From contig JAFSUU010000032.1 of assembly GCA_017445115.1 (NCBI GenBank), positions 1 through 64,000 on the forward strand: 64,000 nt of DNA. The letters run 5' to 3'. The notes beneath the pieces were generated by a model. That model was not told the DNA's origin. It saw only the letters and a program-made list of their open reading frames with translations, and did no database searches. The stretch's first letter is position 1; the number at the start of each line of letters is the position of its first letter. Below are positions 58,413 through 64,000 of this stretch, piece after piece. Position numbers and translations under genes: made by a program. The DNA comes from Clostridia bacterium. Lineage in GTDB: Bacteria > Bacillota_A > Clostridia > Oscillospirales > CAG-272.

Positions 58413-60929
58413 TCAGATCTTTACTTTCTGAGTAAGCTTTGTCGCTTCCTTATATTTTTTGAAAAACAGCATATAGATCATAAATCCGAGCAGCAGGAAC
58501 GAGGCGACAAGGCCGATAATGTTTACGACGAGTCCCGCGCCGGTCGCAAGACTGCCTGTGAAGAGGTTGCCGAACTGATTGATCATCAGGGCGATCGCGT
58601 AAGCGAAGCCGCACTGATAGCCTATGGCGAACCATGTCCACCTTGCACTGTTCATCTCACGCTTGATAGCGCCGATAGCCGCGAAGCACGGAGCGCAAAG
58701 CAGATTGAACACGAGGAACGAGAAGCCTGCGATCTTTGTCGCAAAAGCTGCTGCGATACCCGTCCAGTCGCCGTAGAGGATGCCCATCGTACCGACGATG
58801 TTCTCCTTTGCGACAAGTCCGGTGACGGAAGCGACGGCCGATTTCCAGCTGCCCCATCCGAGAGGCGCGAAGAGCCATGCAAACGCTTTGCCGAAGTACG
58901 CAAGGATCGAGTGTTCCATCTCTTCTTCGCCGAGCATGCGGAACGAACCGTCGACCCATCCGAAGAAGGATGCGAACCAGACGACGATCGTGGAGAGCAG
59001 AATGATCGTTCCGGCTTTCTTGATGAATGACCAGCCGCGCTCCCACGTGGAACGAAGGACGTTTTTAAGTGTGGGAAGGTGGTATGCGGGGAGCTCCATA
59101 ACGAACGGAGCGGGATCTCCCGCAAATCTCTTCGTCTTTTTGAGCATCACGCCGGAGACGATGATCGCCGCCATGCCGATGAAGTAAGCCGAGACCGCGA
59201 CCCACGGAGATTTTCCGAACAGAGCGCCGGCTACCATTGAGATAAACGGAAGCTTTGCCCCGCAGGGGATAAACGTTGTCGTCATGATCGTCATACGGCG
59301 ATCGCGCTCGTTTTCAATAGTTCTTGACGCCATGATACCGGGAATACCGCATCCTGTGCCGACGAGCATCGGGATAAACGATTTTCCGGAAAGACCGAAA
59401 CGTCTGAAAATACGGTCGAGTACGAAAGCGATACGTGCCATATAGCCGCAGCCTTCAAGTATCGCGAGCAGGAAGAACAGCACGAGCATCTGAGGAACGA
59501 ATCCGAGGACGGCGCCGACGCCTGCAACGATACCGTCCTGAATAAGTCCGTAGAGCCATTCGGGAACTCTTGGCTCGCCTTCATCGTCCAGAAGCGCTTT
59601 ATCGAGCAGCGCGGGAATGCCGGGCACCCACACTCCGTCATCAGCGGGATCGGGCTCCTCAAAGCCGTTTTCTTCAAAATATGCAACGGCTTCCTTGAAC
59701 GTCATTCCGTTAGTCTCTTCTTCATCCGCTCCGTCCGGAACGGTGTCAAAGTATACCGTCAGCGTCGACGTTTCAAGCGTTTCGTCGTCCGTTACGTCGA
59801 CTGTCGCCGATTCGGCGCCGGTAAACTCCTTCGCCTCTGCGATAAGCGCGTCGCCGTCGAACTCTTCATCTTCAAGATCGAACTCAAAACCGTATGCGGC
59901 AAACGCATTTGACGCGGCTTCAAAGTTTTCCGCTTTTTCTTCATAAGCGGACGAGCCGATGCCGAGCAAATGCCAGCCGTCGCCGAACACCCCGTCGTTC
60001 GCCCAGTCGGTCGCAAAGGAGCCGACGGTGACCATAGATATGTAATATACGAGGAACATCACGACAGCAAAGATCGGAAGACCGAGAAAACGGTTGGTGA
60101 CGATCTTGTCTATCTTGTCGCTCTTTGTCAGTTTCTTTATCTGCTTTTTCTTGTAGCACGCTTTGATGACGTTCGCTATGTAGATATAACGCTCGTTGGT
60201 GATGATACTTTCCGCGTCGTCGTCAAGCTCGCTTTCCGCGGCTTTTATGTCCTCTTCGATATGACCGAGAACGTCCGCGTCGAGCTTCAGCTGCTCGAGC
60301 ACTTTTTCATCGCGCTCAAAGATCTTGACCGCGTACCATCTCTGCTGTTCCTCGGGAAGATCGTGAACGACCGCTTCCTCGATGTGAGCGAGCGCGTGTT
60401 CCACAGGTCCCGAAAAAGAGTGCTGAGGGATCGTCTTCGCGCCGTTTGCGGCGGCGATCGCCGCCTCTGCCGCTTCTGCGATACCCGTTTCTTTCAGCGC
60501 GGAGATCTCAACGACCTGACAGCCGAGCTGGCGCGAGAGTTCGGCGATGTTTATCCTGTCGCCTTCCTTTCTCACGAGATCCATCATATTTATCGCAACA
60601 ACGACCGGGATGCCGAGCTCGGTGAGCTGCGTGGTGAGATACAGGTTTCTTTCGAGATTTGTTCCGTCTACTATGTTGAGGATCGCGTCGGGACGCTCGC
60701 CGATCAGATAATTTCTTGCGACTACTTCCTCAAGAGTGTAAGGGGAGAGCGAATAGATGCCGGGAAGGTCGGTGATTATAACGCCGTCGTGCCGTTTGAG
60801 CTTGCCTTCCTTTTTCTCCACCGTGACGCCGGGCCAGTTTCCTACAAACTGATTGGAGCCGGTCAAGGCGTTGAACAGCGTCGTCTTTCCGCTGTTAGGG
60901 TTGCCCGCAAGGGCTATCCTTATGTTCAT
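58413..60929 (-). CDS. feoB: Ferrous iron transporter FeoB (second system, with large insertion)
   Basis: Full-length Fe2+ permease of 838 residues. The G-domain has G1 GNPNSGKTTLFNALTG, switch VGNWPGVTVEKKEG, G3 DLPGIYSL and G4 NMMD; a GDI-like helical region follows, then the membrane domain with LEGCGYMARIAFVLDRIFRRFGLSGKSFIPMLVGTGCGIPGIMASRTIE and FIPCGAKLPFI gates and the C-terminal CAPCFAAIGAI. An acidic insertion of about 115 residues (about 325-440) lies between the first two helices, outside the cell, and is absent from the FeoB at 30578. Start 60929 follows aaggaag. Third gene of the iron-regulated operon. Confidence 0.95.
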   Translation of the reverse strand: MNIRIALAGNPNSGKTTLFNALTGSNQFVGNWPGVTVEKKEGKLKRHDGVIITDLPGIYSLSPYTLEEVVARNYLIGERPDAILNIVDGTNLERNLYLTTQLTELGIPVVVAINMMDLVRKEGDRINIAELSRQLGCQVVEISALKETGIAEAAEAAIAAANGAKTIPQHSFSGPVEHALAHIEEAVVHDLPEEQQRWYAVKIFERDEKVLEQLKLDADVLGHIEEDIKAAESELDDDAESIITNERYIYIANVIKACYKKKQIKKLTKSDKIDKIVTNRFLGLPIFAVVMFLVYYISMVTVGSFATDWANDGVFGDGWHLLGIGSSAYEEKAENFEAASNAFAAYGFEFDLEDEEFDGDALIAEAKEFTGAESATVDVTDDETLETSTLTVYFDTVPDGADEEETNGMTFKEAVAYFEENGFEEPDPADDGVWVPGIPALLDKALLDDEGEPRVPEWLYGLIQDGIVAGVGAVLGFVPQMLVLFFLLAILEGCGYMARIAFVLDRIFRRFGLSGKSFIPMLVGTGCGIPGIMASRTIENERDRRMTIMTTTFIPCGAKLPFISMVAGALFGKSPWVAVSAYFIGMAAIIVSGVMLKKTKRFAGDPAPFVMELPAYHLPTLKNVLRSTWERGWSFIKKAGTIILLSTIVVWFASFFGWVDGSFRMLGEEEMEHSILAYFGKAFAWLFAPLGWGSWKSAVASVTGLVAKENIVGTMGILYGDWTGIAAAFATKIAGFSFLVFNLLCAPCFAAIGAIKREMNSARWTWFAIGYQCGFAYAIALMINQFGNLFTGSLATGAGLVVNIIGLVASFLLLGFMIYMLFFKKYKEATKLTQKVKI

Positions 60930-60968
60930 AATATATGCTTCCTTTCTGCTCAGATGAGCTTTGAACGA

Positions 60969-60982
60969 TTAGCGTCCGCTAA
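60969..60982. promoter_or_regulatory. DtxR-type palindrome between feoA and feoB
   Basis: TTAGCG-tc-CGCTAA, a perfect 14-bp palindrome, lies in the 79-base feoA-feoB gap. It matches the half-site TTAGC-N4-GCTAA of the boxes at 61493 and 61558. It could mark an internal regulated promoter. Confidence 0.6.
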
Positions 60983-61008
60983 CCGGTGTCTGAAAAAATA
61001 AGCGGTTA

Positions 61009-61230
61009 TTATTCGACCTCTATCATTTCCGCATCCGCTTTGCGGATAGACAGTTCATAGTTACGCACCGTGATCTCGATCGGGTCCCCGAGCGGAGCTA
61101 CCTTGCGAACGTAGACGGGGGTGTGCTTCGTTATCCCCATATCCATAATGCGCCGTTTGACCGCGCCCTCGCCGTGAAGCTTTACGACGGTCGCGCTCTC
61201 GCCGATCTTTACGTCTCTCAGAGTCTTCAT
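61009..61230 (-). CDS. feoA: FeoA-domain protein (second copy in the operon)
   Basis: A 73-residue FeoA SH3-like protein, MKTLRDVKIGESATVVKLHGEGAVKRRIMDMGITKHTPVYVRKVAPLGDPIEITVRNYELSIRKADAEMIEVE, with the RRIMDMGITxxT and GDPIEITVRNYELSIR hallmarks. It is the more canonical of the two tandem FeoA proteins and probably binds the FeoB G-domain. Start 61230 lies nine bases after aaggagg; a longer frame begins inside that ribosome site. Confidence 0.93.
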   Translation of the reverse strand: MKTLRDVKIGESATVVKLHGEGAVKRRIMDMGITKHTPVYVRKVAPLGDPIEITVRNYELSIRKADAEMIEVE

Positions 61231-61257
61231 TATATATATTCCTCCTTGCAATAATTA

Positions 61258-61470
61258 TCAAACCATGATCTTTCTCGCCAGCTCGTCGCTTATCGCGACG
61301 CGCGCTTCTTTTACTTTGACGATTATGTTTTCGCCGAGCGTATTGACGATCAGAACCTCTCCGCCGACGTTGAAGCCGAGGTTTTCAAGATGCTGTTTTA
61401 CTTCCGGTGCTCCGCCGATCCTTTTGATGATCTGCGCTTCGCCGGGTTCAGCTAAACAAAGCGGTATCAT
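61258..61470 (-). CDS. feoA: FeoA-domain protein (first copy in the operon)
   Basis: A 70-residue FeoA-type protein, MIPLCLAEPGEAQIIKRIGG...VKQHLENLGFNVGGEVLIVNTLGENIIVKVKEARVAISDELARKIMV. It keeps the LxxLGFxxG turn and the IIVKVKEARVAI strand pair but lacks the GDP motif of the second copy. Tandem divergent FeoA proteins before FeoB are typical in Clostridia. Start 61470 follows gggagg. First gene of the operon, directly downstream of the DtxR-type boxes. Confidence 0.9.
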   Translation of the reverse strand: MIPLCLAEPGEAQIIKRIGGAPEVKQHLENLGFNVGGEVLIVNTLGENIIVKVKEARVAISDELARKIMV

Positions 61471-61492
61471 TTTATCCTCCCTGCGCCGCGAA

Positions 61493-61506
61493 TTAGCGTA
61501 TGCTAA
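61493..61506. promoter_or_regulatory. DtxR-type box 1 (leader)
   Basis: TTAGC-gtat-GCTAA, a palindrome in the 5' leader of the feo operon. Confidence 0.65.
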
Positions 61507-61525
61507 CTCAATGCCTGAAAAATGC

Positions 61526-61543
61526 GGTTAGCCTTACCTAACC
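61526..61543. promoter_or_regulatory. DtxR-type box 2 (around the transcription start)
   Basis: GGTTAGCCTTACCTAACC, an imperfect 18-bp palindrome that closely resembles the classical DtxR/IdeR box (TTAGGTtAgGCTAACC). It sits just downstream of the -10 element, over the predicted start of transcription. Confidence 0.75.
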
Positions 61544-61550
61544 GTCTATC

Positions 61551-61579
61551 ATTATAATTAGCCTATGCTAACTTGTCAA
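61551..61579 (-). promoter_or_regulatory. Consensus promoter of the feoA-feoA-feoB operon
   Basis: On the minus strand, -35 TTGACA (61574-61579), a 17-bp spacer and -10 TATAAT (61551-61556), a perfect sigma-A promoter. A DtxR-type palindrome fills the spacer and another follows at +1, so repression by a metal-loaded regulator is expected. Confidence 0.92.
61558..61571. promoter_or_regulatory. DtxR-type box 3 (promoter spacer)
   Basis: TTAGC-ctat-GCTAA, fully inside the -35/-10 spacer of the feo promoter. Confidence 0.75.
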
Positions 61580-61628
61580 GAGGTTTTTGAAAAAAATATG
61601 CCGATTACCAATATTTTTTGATATTTTA

Positions 61629-61657
61629 TTGAAATTTCACCGGTTTTAAGCTATAAT
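61629..61657 (+). promoter_or_regulatory. Promoter of the DtxR-family regulator
   Basis: -35 TTGAAA (61629-61634), a 17-bp spacer and -10 TATAAT (61652-61657), 37 bases before the start codon. Confidence 0.85.
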
Positions 61658-61674
61658 TAGTAAGCACAGACTAA
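61657..61674. promoter_or_regulatory. DtxR-type half-site pair over the regulator's transcription start
   Basis: TTAGT-N8-ACTAA, an inverted repeat directly after the -10 box; its half-sites resemble those of the feo boxes. It suggests autoregulation. Confidence 0.5.
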
Positions 61675-61694
61675 CAGGCAGGGAGGAAAAATTC

Positions 61695-62072
61695 ATGACG
61701 ATCCGCGAATCCGGAGAAATGTACCTTGAAACGATATACGTTCTGTCACAGAAGTCTTCAGCCGTCCGCGGTATCGACGTCGGCGCCGAAATGGGATTTT
61801 CAAAGCCGTCTGTAAGCCGCGCGATCGGCATCCTTAAAAAAGACGGACTTGTTATAATCGACAGTCAGGGATATATCAAGCTGACCGAAGAAGGCGAAAA
61901 GAGGGCAAAAATCATTTACGAACGGCATACGCTCCTCAGCCGTCTGCTCATAAATATAGGCGTGGATGAGAAAACCGCCGAGGAAGACGCCTGCCGCATT
62001 GAGCATTATATAAGCGATGCGACTTTTGACGCGATAAAAAAACACGTTAAGGAATACGGCTCAAAGCAATAA
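61695..62072 (+). CDS. DtxR/MntR-family metal-dependent regulator
   Basis: A 125-residue metalloregulator. The winged HTH is TIRESGEMYLETIYVLSQKSSAVRGIDVGAEMGFSKPSVSRAIGILKKDGLVIID, and the dimer/metal-binding domain includes ERHTLLSRLLINIGVDEKTAEEDACRIEHYISDATFDAI, with Glu, His and Asp/Cys at positions typical for DtxR-family ligands (ERHxxL, EEDACRIEH). There is no C-terminal SH3 domain, as in MntR-like short members. It is divergent to feo and shares the palindromic boxes, so it is the probable Fe2+ (or Mn2+) dependent repressor of feo. Start 61695 follows gggagg. Confidence 0.93.
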   Translation: MTIRESGEMYLETIYVLSQKSSAVRGIDVGAEMGFSKPSVSRAIGILKKDGLVIIDSQGYIKLTEEGEKRAKIIYERHTLLSRLLINIGVDEKTAEEDACRIEHYISDATFDAIKKHVKEYGSKQ

Positions 62073-62151
62073 CTTTCCCGGGGTTTTGTGAAAAGGAAAA
62101 CGCCGTATCTTTCGATTTACCGTCCGTACCCCGGCTCAATAACGAAATATC

Positions 62152-62190
62152 AAAACCGCGATTTGGTTGACAAATCGCGGTTTTTTGTCT
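62152..62190. terminator. Bidirectional intrinsic terminator
   Basis: A 14-bp perfect stem (62152-62165 with 62171-62184, arm aaaaccgcgatttg, loop gttga) with a T-run on the plus strand and the complementary A-run on the other side. It serves the DtxR gene and the convergent 62216 gene. Confidence 0.88.
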
Positions 62191-62215
62191 TGATCGAGCT
62201 TTATCTGCCTGTGCT

Positions 62216-62638
62216 TCAGTCCGTCTTTCCGGGCCCTCTCTCTGTGAATTCATATTTGTCACGCTCGATATGGAGATCAAACTCCGTCTTCCCGCCGTCG
62301 GGCGAAACGAGTGTCATCACCGTATCGCCGGCGCGTTTGAAATCGGCGTGAATCATATACTCTTCAAGACCGTCAATATATCTTATATCAACGTCGCCGT
62401 ATTTCTCGTCCTCAAGAGATACGGAATAGCTGCCGTCGAACTTATAGTCGCCGCTGCCGCCCATTATTTCCGTGCTGTAAACCGGAGGATTGAGAAGACA
62501 GATCACCGTCAATACAATGACGGCGGCTCCTCCGATCGCCGCGCCTGTCGCTTTGATCTTTTTGTCCTCGAAAACAAAGACGGGATAAAGTATCATCCCC
62601 GCGGCGCAAAACAGAACGATCAGTATATATCTCGGCAT
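62216..62638 (-). CDS. Hypothetical membrane-anchored protein
   Basis: A 140-residue protein. Two membrane segments (about 4-22 and 30-50) are followed by an extracytoplasmic beta-rich domain, EIMGGSGDYKFDGSYSVSLEDEKYGDVDIRYIDGLEEYMIHADFKRAGDTVMTLVSPDGGKTEFDLHIE. No motif was recognised. Its start abuts the stop of the 62639 membrane-protein gene, so the two form an operon. Confidence 0.72.
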   Translation of the reverse strand: MPRYILIVLFCAAGMILYPVFVFEDKKIKATGAAIGGAAVIVLTVICLLNPPVYSTEIMGGSGDYKFDGSYSVSLEDEKYGDVDIRYIDGLEEYMIHADFKRAGDTVMTLVSPDGGKTEFDLHIERDKYEFTERGPGKTD

Positions 62639-63106
62639 TTAAAACTGAAAATCCGAGAAGTATCCGAAATACGAAAATCCGGTCAACGCGATCATCGGAA
62701 GCAGGATCAGATATCCCCACCATTTGCCTTTTTTCATCCAGTAGCCGACAAAGCCCATAGGGAAGCAGAGCAGCGTCCAGATGAACCAAAACTTGTAGTA
62801 TCCGAACAACGACCATCCGAGTTCGCTGAACGGAACCTGTATCAGGTAAACCAGCGGTTGGCTTATAAGAAAGAACACAAAGCATTTCAGCGCAGAGTCG
62901 AGGTTGGACTTGCTGTTCATAATTATCAGAATCCCAAACAGTATCCAGACCTCGAAAGATACCGCGATCGTGTGGAAAGAGGTATAGTGCAGCGCCGGAA
63001 TGAGCGCCATGACGGCAGTAAATACACCCGCGGCGAGTGCAAATATGATAAGTTTCGGCCACGTCAGATCGATCCCGCCGAACAGTTTTTTAATTGCTTT
63101 TGTCAT
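62639..63106 (-). CDS. Hypothetical multi-pass membrane protein
   Basis: A 155-residue protein with four or five hydrophobic helices and aromatic-rich loops (SLFGYYKFWFIWTLLCFPMGFVGYWMKKGKWWGYLILLPM). Function unknown. The frame has two adjacent ATGs (63109 and 63106); the second is used here and the difference is one residue. It precedes and abuts the 62216 gene. Confidence 0.72.
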   Translation of the reverse strand: MTKAIKKLFGGIDLTWPKLIIFALAAGVFTAVMALIPALHYTSFHTIAVSFEVWILFGILIIMNSKSNLDSALKCFVFFLISQPLVYLIQVPFSELGWSLFGYYKFWFIWTLLCFPMGFVGYWMKKGKWWGYLILLPMIALTGFSYFGYFSDFQF

Positions 63107-63168
63107 CATAATACTCCCGTTTAATTATACGTTTTGATATGTCATTCTTCTCTGCAAACCGGAATTTG

Positions 63169-63963
63169 TCAATCTTTCAAAAAAACGACCTTATATTCTC
63201 GGTTCATTGTATTAATATCTTCTTCGGTTATTTCATCCGGTGAAAAACGGTTTTTATGGCAGAGCCTTAATAAGTTAAGATATGAAAGATTGGGCATTTC
63301 TTTTTCTATAAGTTCCAATATTTTAAACTTGCTTGAACAGGATCTTCCGGTGCAGAAATAATAATCTGACAGTGCCGTAGTAAGCACAATCTGTGTCATT
63401 ATACGGATTGTGGGGCGCTTTCGCATTTCGGTATACGCCGAAAACCACTCGGAATTTTCTTTTGCTAACAGCTTTAGCTGCTTCTGTTCAAGTTCAACGG
63501 AAGTTTGCACATCGTCCATCGTCGGTCTTTCAAGCGTGGATAATATGTCCTCTCCGTATAGAAGTTTACCGCTGTCAAGCATACGAAAGATTTCTATCGG
63601 TCGTTCAATAAGGTCCTTGTTGTCTATGCTTAAATCGAAATTATAGTTATAGGGATGCAGCAAATGTCTTTCGCTGTAAATGGTCTGTGATATGGGAATG
63701 TCGTTGTTTGTTTCACGCTCCACTTTAGAAATCAAATCTTTGATATTCTTTTTTTCCTTCTCATAATCATACCGGTCATAAATTATATGTACCAAATCAA
63801 TGTCGCTTCCGACATTTCCTGTATATGTATCGTCAGACAAAGAGCCGACAAGGATGATTGACTTAATACTTTTGACAGCCTCAACAGCTTTCAAATAGAT
63901 ATTAATGATTTCCCAAGCCCGTTCTTTGGTCTTATTATGCATAGCGCTTTCCCATTCAAACAT
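63169..63963 (-). CDS. Nucleotidyltransferase-domain protein, AT-rich
   Basis: A 264-residue protein with the polymerase-beta-type NTase signature ILVGSLSDDTYTGNVGSDIDLVHI (GS-x9-GSDIDL) at about residues 37-60, followed by a helical domain, the layout of aminoglycoside adenylyltransferase-like proteins and of stand-alone MNT-type enzymes. The target is unknown. The gene is visibly AT-rich (AAA/TAT/ATT codons) compared with its neighbours, suggesting acquisition. The start is uncertain: ATG 63963 or ATG 63942 (gggaaag upstream). Confidence 0.82.
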   Translation of the reverse strand: MFEWESAMHNKTKERAWEIINIYLKAVEAVKSIKSIILVGSLSDDTYTGNVGSDIDLVHIIYDRYDYEKEKKNIKDLISKVERETNNDIPISQTIYSERHLLHPYNYNFDLSIDNKDLIERPIEIFRMLDSGKLLYGEDILSTLERPTMDDVQTSVELEQKQLKLLAKENSEWFSAYTEMRKRPTIRIMTQIVLTTALSDYYFCTGRSCSSKFKILELIEKEMPNLSYLNLLRLCHKNRFSPDEITEEDINTMNREYKVVFLKD

Positions 63964-64000
63964 ATATTGATTCTCTCACAAATCCCGGTTTGCCGGATCC

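Noticed and set aside
63169..63963. MNT/HEPN toxin-antitoxin module
   Set aside because: The nucleotidyltransferase is too long for a minimal MNT antitoxin and no HEPN gene is adjacent within the window.

Overview
The window looks like one chromosomal contig from a fermentative Firmicute, most likely an uncultured member of class Clostridia. Support for this: strong AGGAGG-type ribosome binding sites on most genes, sigma-A promoters, a yggS-sepF-ylmH-divIVA-lspA-rluD block, clostridial-type FeoAB, DUF1700/DUF4097/PadR, and AT-rich intergenic DNA around roughly 50-55 percent GC genes. No rRNA, tRNA, CRISPR array, transposase or phage gene was seen. The clpB gene runs off the left edge.

Layout. 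1-5.4 kb: end of clpB, a CPA2-type antiporter, and the glycolytic pair pgk-tpiA with its own promoter and terminator. 5.5-15.3 kb (minus strand): a DNA-repair pair of SbcD/SbcC (YhaO/YhaN) type, an HlyD-like adaptor, then the division/cell-wall block yggS-sepF-ylmH-divIVA-lspA-rluD. 15.5-17.9 kb: rbfA-nrnA-truB (ribosome maturation, nanoRNA turnover, tRNA modification). 17.9-24.6 kb: EamA transporter, tiny ribbon-helix-helix-like protein, MBOAT O-acyltransferase with its DHHW partner, lipoprotein, and an atypical GyrB/ParE paralogue. 24.7-30 kb: cca, an unknown protein, a metallophosphatase, an E2-like acyltransferase without the usual catalytic His, an HTH regulator and ruvX. 30.3-35 kb: a first feoA-feoB pair, lplA and two methyltransferases. 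35-44.8 kb: a membrane protein, tcdA, a PGAM-family phosphatase, a small ketohexose operon (allulose/tagatose epimerase, PfkB kinase, class II aldolase), an M29 peptidase-transglutaminase-DUF89 operon, a small unknown protein, DUF1294 and rnhA. 45-52.5 kb: glyA, then a long minus-strand run of accessory and stress-type genes (GNAT-YoaP, NTF2-like, nitroreductase, TudS-like, DUF3795, mnmA) and a frameshifted ICMT-like gene. 52.7-64 kb: an AT-rich ankyrin gene, a 424-bp repeat-filled gap, padR-DUF1700-DUF4097, a second and larger feo operon facing a DtxR-family regulator, and an AT-rich nucleotidyltransferase gene.

The clearest regulatory logic is at 60.9-61.7 kb. A divergent DtxR-family regulator and feoA-feoA-feoB-Cys-rich membrane protein operon share short palindromes of the form TTAGC-N4-GCTAA, one of them lying inside the spacer of a near-consensus promoter. 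The first Feo pair (30.3 kb) lacks these boxes and has a different 15-bp palindrome upstream, suggesting that the two iron importers are controlled separately.

The intergenic DNA carries three families of non-coding repeats: long GC-arm/T-A-core hairpins at gene ends, modular arrays of small hairpins joined by TGATG or TCGATATG spacers, and one 79-bp element with GTCATCCTGA/TCAGAATGAC ends. No clearly new defence system or biosynthetic cluster was found. The most unusual protein-level observations are a chimeric ABC ATPase with a Q-loop Gln to Arg change, the DERICDG E2-like protein, the orphan GyrB paralogue, and a YhaN-like ATPase with two membrane segments inside its coiled coil.
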